Shown piece by piece: positions 1 through 6,475 of a stretch of DNA of 10,917 nt (its first letter is position 1; each line of letters begins with the position of its first letter). The stretch is from Mucidula mucida (taxonomy: Eukaryota > Basidiomycota > Agaricomycetes > Agaricales > Physalacriaceae). The notes under the pieces were generated by a model. The model made no database searches, was not told the origin of the DNA, and was given only the letters and a program-made list of their open reading frames with translations. The stretch lies in NCBI GenBank assembly GCA_015501055.1, contig JADNYV010001006.1, positions 1 to 10,917 on the forward strand, read 5' to 3'. A program made the translations under genes and the position numbers.

Positions 1-4
1 TTGA

Positions 5-262
5 GAGCCAATCCTACAAACCAACCCACACGCCGATCACACAATGAGATGCACCGGCGTTACCTATGGAGGAGCCGGCAGGCCGATGGACATCGACAAC
101 ACACGTCGAAGAGGACTTTGCTTCAGCTGTGGCGAACACGGCCATGTCAGCAGGTTCTGTCCGAAGAAGGGTCGACCCCAGACGATTCGGGGTATGGACC
201 GAAATGAACGAGGAGAAGAAGAAGTGGCCGAAGAGTTGGGTTTTGCGAAGCTCCCGCAGTAG
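5..262 (+). pseudogene. gag: Gag C-terminal part with CCHC zinc knuckle
   Basis: This is the nucleocapsid part of Gag, which binds element RNA during packaging. The frame reads a glycine-rich YGGAG stretch and a PMDID motif, followed by a perfect C-x2-C-x4-H-x4-C knuckle at 119-160 (first Cys codon 119-121, last 158-160). A basic tail follows (PKKGRP). The YGGAG-PMDID-knuckle arrangement is, as I recall it, typical of Gag from mushroom chromoviruses. The frame is closed by a stop at 2-4, and the rest of Gag is outside the window. It ends at the TAG at 260-262; related sequence continues in frame 1 from 262 to about 510 as a Ser/Thr- and Pro-rich linker before the protease. Confidence 0.85.
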
Positions 263-407
263 ACGCAGTCCTGCCGGAGCAGTCATCAAGGAAAGGGTCG
301 TCAGATGCAGAATCTATTTACAGTACGGGTACTGAAACATCTAAAATATCATCGACGACTTTACCACCAAAACCTGCGAAAGAAAGATTTGAGCCAAATA
401 CGCCCGA

Positions 408-1022
408 GTGGATTGCACAACGGCTAAGAGAGGACGTGTCGAGAGCAGTGGGAATTTTGAGAGCATGGATGCCGGAGCGGAGAGAGAGAGAAGCGACGGA
501 GAGAAGGTGATGGCGATCAGAGCGTTGACAAAGGAAGCTGCGGTGGAAGTTGTGACGGAGTTGAAAAAGTCGAGGAAGTACATCCGGGGAACAAAGGGGC
601 AGGACATGAAACTCCGAGTAACCATAGAGAGCGTACACACAGGCTCTGAATGGGAAACGAGTGCCCTTCTTGACAGTGGAGCAACGGGTTCTTGTCAATA
701 AAGAATTCGTCGAGAAGAACGGACTCCCGATCAAGGAGTTACCGGTCAAGCTCCCTGTCTACAATGCGGATGGAACCCTAAACGAGGGAGGAGCAATCGA
801 AGGTTTTGTGGAGGTCCGGATGAAGATCGGTGATCACGCAAAAAGATTGAGTTGGCCGTCACCAATCTTGGCAAAACAAGTATCTTTTTGGGGCTAGATT
901 GGCTACGATATCACAACCCCACGATCAACTGGACGGAATCCACATTGACTTTTGATCGATGCCCAGACCGCTGCGGCTATCTACCCGAGTACGACTCACG
1001 GAAGATGAAGGAGAAGATGTAG
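408..1022 (+). pseudogene. pro: Retroelement aspartic protease region, frameshifted
   Basis: The retroviral-type protease cleaves the Gag-Pol polyprotein. The active-site loop DSGATG is at 672-689, preceded by LRVTIES and WETSALL, the usual first strands of the fold. The frame stops at 699-701, just after the active site. The domain continues in another frame (about 690-848) with FVEKNGLP and PVYNADGTLNEGGAI. An indel near the A-run at 840-844 moves it to a third frame (849-1022), which carries ELAVTNLG and the flap-side motif FLGLDWL before a TAG at 1020-1022. Three frames in about 350 bases mean it is dead. The identity is secure from the order and motifs; the exact indel positions are estimates. 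Confidence 0.85.
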
Positions 1023-1047
1023 AAGAGAAGTTGGAAGAGGGAGAGCG

Positions 1048-2010
1048 TTGTTCTGGATGGACTGGGACAACTATCGCAAAAGCGGTGAAAAGCTGAGATC
1101 ACAACAGCCTTCATCCGCTGCTGCACCTTACATCGAGGAATTTTCCGATGTATTCAGCAAGGCGGACTTTGACAAGTTACCGGAGCGAAGACCCTGGGAT
1201 CACGCGATAGAACTTACGCCTGGTTCCAAACCGGTTGACTGCAAGGTTTATCCCCTTAGTCCATCCGAGCAGAAGGCGTTAGATGAGTTCTGGAAGAAAA
1301 CATACGGACGGGACGTATACGGCCATCAATTTCACCTATGGCATCACCCTTCTTCTTTGTCAAAAAGAAGGACGGAAGCCTTCGGCCAGTACAGGATTAT
1401 CGGAAGTTGAACGACATGACAATCAAGAACCGATACCCTTGCCGTTGATCAGGAGCTTATCGACAAGTTGAAGGGAGCAAAGGTTTTCACAAAGATGGAT
1501 GTCCGATGGGGTTACAATAACATCCGGATCAAAGAAGGTGATGAGTGGAAAGCGGCGTTTAGAACAAACCGAGGGCCTGTTCGAGCCATTGTATGTTCTT
1601 CGGACTCACAAACTCGCCGGCAACGTTCCAATCGTTCATGAATCACATTCTGAAGGAGTTGATTGAAGGACATGTTATAGTTTACCTAGACAATACTTAT
1701 CTTTACGAACACTTGGAAGAACATAGGCACATTGTACGACGAGTATTAGAAATATTACGAGTAAATAAGTTGTATTTAAAACCCGAGAAATGTAGTTTTG
1801 AGGCACATTGTAGACTACTTAGGAGTTATTGTTGGAGGAGGAGAAGTGAAGATGGATCCGGCAAAAGTGGCCGTAGTGAAGGAATGGAAGGAGCCGACGA
1901 AGAAGAAGGAAGTACAGTCATTCCTGGGCTTCTGCAACTTCTACCGACGTTTCATCCGGGGATTTGCGGGAGTAGCGAAGCCATTGACATCGCTAACCGG
2001 GAAGGGCGAG
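1048..2010 (+). pseudogene. RT: Reverse transcriptase domain, YLDN active site, frameshifted
   Basis: This is the RNA-dependent DNA polymerase of the element. A conserved lead-in (YIEEFSDVF, LPERRPWDHAIEL, KVYPLSPSEQ) occupies 1123-1290 in frame 1. The next stretch ([21 protein letters not shown] equivalents) is broken over frames up to about 1470. Motif A ([13 protein letters not shown]) is intact, with its Asp codon at 1498-1500. Motif B ([15 protein letters not shown]) starts at about 1596 in another frame. Motif C reads VYLDN at 1680-1694; families normally have YxDD, so the second metal-binding Asp is Asn (AAT, 1692-1694). The thumb (YLGVIVGGGEVKMDPAKV, FLGFCNFYRRFI) follows in frame 1 to about 2010. 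At least four frame changes plus the active-site change make it non-functional. Confidence 0.9.
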
Positions 2011-2019
2011 TGGGTTTGG

Positions 2020-2480
2020 GGCATGAGCAGCATGAGGCGTTTGAGGAGTTGAAACGGAGGATGACGGAAGAACCCGTTCTGATCGTACCACGCGACGACG
2101 GCAAGTTTCGAGTCGAGGCGGACTCCTCGAACTATGCGAACGGGGCGGTTCTTTCCCAGTTTGGACGGAAAATGGAGACCAGTAGCTTTCGGTCTCGCGC
2201 GCTGAACGAAGTGAGCGCAATTATGAGATCTACGACAAAGAGATGATGGCTATTATGGACTCAATTGACGACTGGAATATCTCCTTGGAGCAAAGGAAAC
2301 AGTGGAGGTTTTACCGATCATCAAAACCTCAGTACTTCCGGAAGCCACAGAAGTTGAATCGGAGGCAGGCGAGATGGGTTACGGAGTTGGCGAGTATGAC
2401 ATACAGATGATTCACAAGCCGGGCAAGACGATGGGGAAAGCTGATGCCTTGTCAAGGATGACAGGGAGGGGGGAAAAAGA
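2020..2480 (+). pseudogene. RH: Ty3/Gypsy RNase H domain and linker to integrase
   Basis: RNase H degrades the RNA strand of the RNA:DNA hybrid. After the RT thumb the frame shifts and reads AFEELKRRMTEEPVLIVPRDD. The first RNase H strand follows, EADSSNYANGAVLSQ, with the catalytic Asp codon at 2121-2123. Another shift leads to YEIYDKEMMAI, whose Glu codon (2225-2227) fits the second catalytic acid. After further disruption the domain end is seen as YDIQMIHKPGKTMGKADALSRM (about 2395-2460), the standard junction into integrase; the ADALSR motif is diagnostic for Ty3/Gypsy elements. The product cannot be translated as one protein because of the shifts near 2170-2220 and 2270-2390. Confidence 0.83.
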
Positions 2481-2924
2481 TAACGAAAACGTTGTTTTGC
2501 TCAAACCGGAGTTTTTTATTTCACAAATTCAATTTTCTTTACATACAGTAGCTACACCGGAGGACAAATTACTTAACAAAATCAAACAAAGCAAAGGAAA
2601 CAAGGATAGATACATACAAAAAGCATTAGAAAACAAAGAAAAAGGATGGGAAGAGAAGGAAAATGGACTTATCATATGGAAAGATCGTATTTACATACCA
2701 AAGGACAAAGAATTGCGGGGAAAGGTTATTGGAATGCATCACAATGCACAGCTTGCAGGGCATCCCGGACAATACAAGACCCTTGAGCTGATTACATGCA
2801 CCTATTGGTGGCTAGAATTAGTCAAGACGTCCGTGAATACGTGGAAGGGTGTTAAAAATGCCAGGCCACAAAGTCACATCGCACGAAGGCGGCTGCACCC
2901 CTACACCCTATTAACGTGCTAAGC
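2481..2924 (+). pseudogene. IN: Integrase N-terminal HHCC zinc-binding region, broken by hAT insertion
   Basis: This segment carries a lysine-rich spacer and then the integrase zinc finger. HHNAQLAGHPGQYKT gives the two histidines (about 2740-2763) and is followed by the YWW motif near 2806. The two expected cysteines are not in the same frame: a shift places them at 2850-2852 and 2859-2861 with a TAA codon (2853-2855) between them. Readable sequence then continues in that frame for about 20 codons (QATKSHRTKAAAPLHPIN) to the target duplication at 2925. The integrase core resumes only after 3645, so the domain is split by the nested element. Confidence 0.85.
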
Positions 2925-2932
2925 AAGCCATG
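2925..2932. repeat. Left 8-bp target site duplication of the hAT element
   Basis: The bases aagccatg directly precede the left inverted repeat. The matching copy on the right is gagccatg at 3638-3645, 7 of 8 identical. Eight base pairs is the characteristic hAT duplication length. Confidence 0.8.
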
Positions 2933-2949
2933 TAGAGACCTTAACAAGT
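2933..2949 (+). repeat. Left terminal inverted repeat of hAT element
   Basis: Seventeen bases beginning tagagacc. They match the reverse complement of 3621-3637 at 16 of 17 positions; similarity stops beyond this point apart from short subterminal motifs. Confidence 0.85.
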
Positions 2950-3181
2950 AATACTTGGATCAGACCCGCAATCTGAGAGCCGAGTACTCAAGGCCGAAAG
3001 GGCATACTCGTGATCCGGAACTTACTCGATCCACGCTGACTCGTGGGTCAAACAAGTCAAGTACTTGCGAGTTTGGCGAGTACTCAAAGACGATCCGGAT
3101 CAGTAACAAGTCGCAAATACTTGCGGATCAAGCTACATAATATTGTAATAAAACTGTACATAAACAACCACTTTGTAATTA

Positions 3182-3436
3182 CTACTCATCAGATTTACCT
3201 TTCTGTGCCGCTTTTTCGTTGAAAACCCAAATTACTTGCTCAATAGGCACAAGGCCTGACTTGAACAAATCCTTTAACATGACACAGGCACAAACAGACT
3301 CATCCAAAAGGTTGAAACAATGTTTGGTGACCGTTAAGCCAGCCACCAAAAACATCCGTTCAACATCCGTCGATGTAGCTAGACTGATCATTAGTAGAAG
3401 AAGATTGAATAAAGAAGCGAAGCATACCCGGCATGC
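3182..3436 (-). pseudogene. hAT transposase C-terminal (hATC dimerisation) remnant
   Basis: The minus-strand frame is open from the stop at 3182-3184 up to a TGA at 3437-3439. It reads ISLATSTDVERMFLVAGLTV, then NLLDESV, and ends KSGLVP...NEKAAQKGKSDE. The S-x-D-V-E-R-x-F core followed by a basic stretch and a leucine-rich helix is the signature of the hATC domain, which mediates transposase dimerisation. Just upstream (3410-3440) a related YASL-like piece is in another frame, suggesting a frameshift. The catalytic DDE region and the BED zinc finger are absent. The usual SAGR-like piece after the core is altered (LVAGLTV), in keeping with decay. Its orientation shows that the parent transposase was transcribed right to left. 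Confidence 0.75.
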
Positions 3437-3620
3437 TCAAAAAGTCTAGCGCCATCAGTGCTGCGAGTAAGTGCGAGTACTTGTAACAAGTACTCACCGC
3501 TCAGATGCCCTACTCGCAATCTGTTTATGACCCGACTCGCTAGTGATCCGCGGATCAAACAAGTCGAGTAGCCGAGATCCCCGGCCGGATCAAGTACTCG
3601 AGTTTTTGCATGACCCGGAA

Positions 3621-3637
3621 ACTTGTTGAGGTCTCTA
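3621..3637 (-). repeat. Right terminal inverted repeat of hAT element
   Basis: The sequence acttgttgaggtctcta is the inverted partner of 2933-2949, with a single C/T mismatch. The flank resumes retrotransposon integrase sequence at 3638. Confidence 0.85.
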
Positions 3638-3645
3638 GAGCCATG
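3638..3645. repeat. Right 8-bp target site duplication of the hAT element
   Basis: The bases gagccatg directly follow the right inverted repeat and match aagccatg at 2925-2932 except for the first base pair position (A versus G at the second base). This copy keeps the integrase reading (EPWEVVGTDM). Confidence 0.8.
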
Positions 3646-4006
3646 GGAGGTAGTAGGGACGGACATGATTGGAGAGCTGCCGGAATTGGGAGGATACAAT
3701 GTGATCAGCACATTTGTGGACCACTTCACAAAGTGGTTACACATTATACCGACACACACCACTCTGACGTCAGAAGGCATGGCCCACATCTACAGTGATT
3801 GCATTTTCCCCATACATGGGATGCCACAACAGATGATACACAATCGAGGCCTGCAAAACCACTTGTGTTTCATGAAGGAGTTATACCGGCTGTTGGACAT
3901 TAAAGGGAACTTTACAACGGCGTACCATCCACAGGCAAATGGACAGACTGAAAGGCTGAACCAAGAGATAGAACATTTCTTACGGTTATTCATCATTTAT
4001 CATTAG
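3646..4006 (+). pseudogene. IN: Integrase catalytic core, DD35E with second Asp changed to Asn
   Basis: The core catalyses 3' processing and strand transfer. The first Asp is in WEVVGTDMIG (Asp codon 3662-3664), followed by FVDHFTKW. The second catalytic position lies in MIHNRGLQN, where families have DRG; the codon is AAT at 3842-3844, so Asp is Asn. The third residue is the Glu of TAYHPQANGQTERLNQE, exactly 35 residues between as in the D-x35-E signature. The frame is intact from the hAT border to the TAG at 4004-4006, after which about 36 bases contain a stop-ridden junction, probably a small deletion, before the C-terminal part. The core is catalytically dead on sequence grounds. Confidence 0.88.
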
Positions 4007-4042
4007 AATGACTAAATATTCATTTACAATGATCAAGAACAT

Positions 4043-4438
4043 TTGGCAACCAAAGTCACTCCGTTCTTTGCAGATATGGGCAGGCACCCCTATAAAGGCA
4101 CCGCTCCAAAGATGGCATTGAGAAATGAGACTGCGCAGGAGTTTGCCAACGGAATGAGGAAAACTTGGAATGAAGTCGGATCAGCGTTAAAGATGGCGAA
4201 GAAGGACATGAAACGGTTTTATGATAGGAAGCGAACAGAGGCAATGGAGTACAAGGAAGGTGACAAAGTCTGGTTGGAAGGAACAAATCTCAGTACGGAC
4301 AGACCAATGAAGAAGCTAGACGACAAACGCTTCGGACCATTCAAGGTGATCAAAAAAGTCGGCATGAGCTCTTACAAGCTCCAGTCAATCCTCACACGTG
4401 GAAAAGCATCCATTCCGTGTTTAACGAGGCCCTGTTGA
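4043..4438 (+). pseudogene. IN: Integrase C-terminal region with GPY/F module
   Basis: The frame reads ATKVTPFFADMGRHPYKGT, the usual continuation of Ty3/Gypsy integrase, then a charged helix (KMAKKDMKRFYDRKR), the SH3-like strand GDKVWLEGTN, and the GPY/F module KLDDKRFGPFKVIKK (about 4313-4360). This module assists DNA and target binding. The frame runs off into unrelated residues at about 4395 and stops at 4436-4438. The expected HPVFNE-type sequence and proline-rich linker to the chromodomain are visible at 4405-4493 in other frames. One of the better preserved blocks of the element. Confidence 0.87.
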
Positions 4439-4493
4439 CGCTTACCACAAGCCACAATTCCCAACGCAACCCCAAGACACGCGTCCACCACCT

Positions 4494-4844
4494 GTGCTGG
4501 AAGGAGCCGAACCAGAATGGGAAGTTGAGAAAGTGATTAATTCCCGCAAGTACCGCGGAGGCTTCCAATACAAGGTTCATTGGAAGGGTTATGGCACACA
4601 CAAGCAGACATGGGAACCGGCATGCAATCTCAAGAATGCCGACAAAGCCATCAGTGATTTTTACCAACAATTTCCGAACAAGCCGAAGCCACTCGCGCTT
4701 GCTCGCATTGAAGTTCCCATGTCGCAATTCCCATCCCATTTATTCCGACCTATGCCGCCACCCAATACCAAACCCCTAGACACCATGCTGCCCTCTGCGG
4801 CCCTTATGGAGCGACTCTGGCACAGAATGGAACTTGTGCCTTAA
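4494..4844 (+). pseudogene. Integrase C-terminal chromodomain
   Basis: The chromodomain spans about 4512-4675: EWEVEKVINSRKYRGG, then FQYKVHWKGYG, then TWEPACNLKNADKAISDFY. All three aromatic-cage positions are aromatic by alignment with HP1-type chromodomains: Trp (codon 4518-4520), the Trp of VHWKGY, and the Tyr of KGY. Chromodomains of chromoviruses read histone methyl-lysine and steer integration to heterochromatin. The domain is followed by a proline-rich tail and the polyprotein stop TAA at 4842-4844, which overlaps the polypurine tract. The open stretch is uninterrupted, but it is cut off from the upstream integrase by frame disruptions, so it is listed as part of a dead gene. Confidence 0.88.
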
Positions 4845-4855
4845 GGAGGGGGTGA
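4843..4855 (+). other. Polypurine tract
   Basis: The purine-rich run aaggagggggtga lies immediately before the LTR start. It would prime plus-strand DNA synthesis. It begins inside the stop codon of the polyprotein, a common layout in fungal chromoviruses. Confidence 0.75.
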
Positions 4856-5385
4856 TGTTAAGAATTGCTATATTTTCACATTTTCACATCTCATCATATC
4901 TTATCGGGGGCTTGTCTTATCAACCAACAAACTGTTTCATCATCTGTTTTGTCACTGATCATACCCCTTTTCATTACCAAAGCCATACTCATGTTGGACA
5001 CACGCCCAACACATGGATGACATCATACATGCCGATACCTCATGGACTCCCTATTGTATACACACCACCGACACCCGTAGCACACATGGTTGTTTCAGTA
5101 TTATCACTTACATGCAGTTACCACTCATATTTAATGGTTTCACGGACTAGTAGCATACAACACTGGGTCAAGGGCGTGGAGTTATCCCTAGCGGAAACAT
5201 GTATGGACAAGGAGTCCCAAACACAGTCTTACTAGTATATAAGCAGTAGTATAGTATCATTGTACTTTAGTTCCGATCTCCTTTATACACCTGGCCTAGC
5301 CTAGTCTTATAAACACAAACACTTTCTCCTTTAGTTCTTGCTGTGGTACCTGGTTTCGTCTCATGGCTATAGTCAGTCACTAACA
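4856..5385 (+). repeat. 3' long terminal repeat (about 530 bp)
   Basis: The repeat starts TGTTAAG directly after the polypurine tract and ends CACTAACA, giving a 5-bp terminal inverted repeat TGTTA/TAACA with canonical TG...CA ends. A TATA-like element lies at 5236-5242. The right border is corroborated because a protease frame on the opposite strand begins exactly at 5386. The partner LTR is not in the window, so length and age cannot be tested here. Confidence 0.8.
5236..5242 (+). promoter_or_regulatory. TATA-like box in the 3' LTR
   Basis: The sequence tatataa lies within the LTR about 145 bases before its right end, where a U3 promoter TATA box would be expected. The transcription start cannot be fixed from the sequence. 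Confidence 0.5.
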
Positions 5386-6432
5386 AGGACCATTTGTTGG
5401 TTTGTCTTCCAACAGACAAAGTTTGCATTGAGTATTTGCCATTATTTGAGTAGAAATAGAGCAGTCACTGAAGGACCGCAATGACATCCTTTGGCAATGT
5501 AAAGTCCAAGGAGTCGGCTAAGGCAAATTATTTGATGACAAGATCAACAACAACTGGAATTCAATGATTGCCTAGCTGGTCAACCTCAGGAAGGCAGGTG
5601 CTATGGTCTGGCATAACACAAACATTAACCAAAAATCCTAGGCAATGGACGCCTCTCTTCTCAAACTCGACAAAGATCTTTTCAAGCGGGCACGGCAACT
5701 TAAAGGATGGCGTATTCCGTGCCTCTGCAAATACGTCTTATTTGAGTTTATACAAGCATACTGCCACCTCAAAGAAGTCCAAAAGCAGAATGCGCACATT
5801 GTGAAAGCCGCATATGAGGAGATGCTCCTGCAGGAGAGTTGACATCTGGTTGATATGTCTACCACACAGCCAACTTTCTGGGTGACAGTATGTGCTGAGG
5901 CTTGTGAGTGTTTCAGTTGCATGGGTAAAGGGTTCTGGGAGCAGGGAGTTCCACAAAAGGTAAGGAATGATCTCGAGAAGTTGTTCTGTGATTGCATGCT
6001 TGCATTGTGATAGGGCGTTACTGGCACTCTGCCACGCATGTCGCACATCACAGACTTGGTACATGTGAGCCCACCAGACAAGGACCCATAACAGCAGTGT
6101 GATTTGATTGTCTGCACCGTCATGTCCCTGTCATATTTGTACATGAATGCCTTTGCCCCATTTGTGTGTGCTTTGACGGCTTCTGACAGGGCATCCTGCA
6201 ATGATTGTTCCGCAGGAAGGGGAATTGTGTGCAGAATTTGATGGAGCGCAGGAGGGAAGAAAGGTGGACAAGTAGCAAATTGGAGTGCACTTTTGTTTGG
6301 GGAAATAGGCTGGTCAATCGGGAAGGAAAATAGATCCTGAATTATAGGATCTAGCGGTAGTAGGGCATCAATAGAGTCTGGTGGAATGGGACTGATTTGT
6401 TCTAATTCTGCGAAAGCCACGTATGAAATCAT
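5386..6432 (-). pseudogene. Ulp1-like (C48) cysteine protease, decayed and split by the LTR element
   Basis: Ulp1-type proteases cleave ubiquitin-like proteins such as SUMO. The minus strand reads ISPNKSALQFATCPPFFPP and a helical region to about 6120. A frame change leads to WWAHMYQVCDVRHAWQSASN and then WLCGRHINQM, a pre-catalytic pattern I associate with mushroom Ulp1-like proteins. The catalytic part is one frame from about 5730 to 5386: His (5564-5566) in GNH, followed by a stop where Trp is expected, then IPVVVDLVI. Asp (5513-5515) lies in ADSL, 17 residues after the His as in yeast Ulp1. Gln (5402-5404) lies in VGRQTNKWS. The Cys due six residues after the Gln falls on the LTR border. 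At least four in-frame stops (near 5736, at 5561-5563, 5527-5529 and 5466-5468) show it is dead. A TGA precedes 6432; the start could be the ATG at 6475-6473 in another frame. Confidence 0.82.
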
Positions 6433-6475
6433 AGCTTGTCAAAGCTGTAGAGTGTGTCGTTGTCGACCGCGGCAT

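Larger units (their letters stand above)
2933..3637 (-). mobile_element. Non-autonomous hAT-type DNA transposon nested in the integrase gene
   Basis: This 705-bp element is bounded by 17-bp terminal inverted repeats (tagagaccttaacaagt on the left and its reverse complement with one mismatch on the right) and an 8-bp duplication of host retroelement sequence. A TAGAG-type terminus with an 8-bp duplication is typical of the hAT superfamily. The interior holds a minus-strand remnant of the transposase C-terminal dimerisation domain (3182-3436), so it is best read as a deletion derivative of an autonomous hAT. Both subterminal zones (about 2955-3125 and 3460-3610) are dense in short CGAGTAC/GTACTCG-like and GATCCG motifs in both orientations, as expected for transposase binding sites. 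It is younger than the retrotransposon it interrupts. It cannot move without a transposase in trans. Confidence 0.85.
1..5385 (+). mobile_element. Ty3/Gypsy chromovirus LTR retrotransposon, degenerate, 5' end outside window
   Basis: Domains occur in Ty3/Gypsy order on the + strand: Gag CCHC knuckle, aspartic protease (DSGATG), reverse transcriptase (YLDN), RNase H, integrase zinc-binding part, integrase core, GPY/F module and chromodomain, then a polypurine tract and one 3' LTR. The chromodomain at the polyprotein end defines a chromovirus. The 5' LTR, primer binding site and N-terminal Gag would lie left of base 1. The reading frame changes many times and carries internal stops, and two catalytic aspartates are asparagine, so this copy cannot encode its own enzymes. 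It is interrupted by a hAT element at 2933-3637. The right border at 5385 is supported by the LTR terminal repeat and, independently, by the Ulp1-like frame that begins at 5386. Confidence 0.93.

Noticed and set aside
318..749. Minus-strand open frame of 143 codons
   Set aside because: Antisense to the Gag-protease region, which has clear motifs on the plus strand.
4834..5235. Forward open frame of 133 codons inside the LTR
   Set aside because: It lies almost entirely within the LTR, has no domain and starts inside the chromodomain gene tail.
5645..5842. Forward open frame of 65 codons (MDASLLKLDKDLF...)
   Set aside because: It lies antisense to the Ulp1-like protease, whose conserved residues are on the minus strand; treated as a shadow frame.
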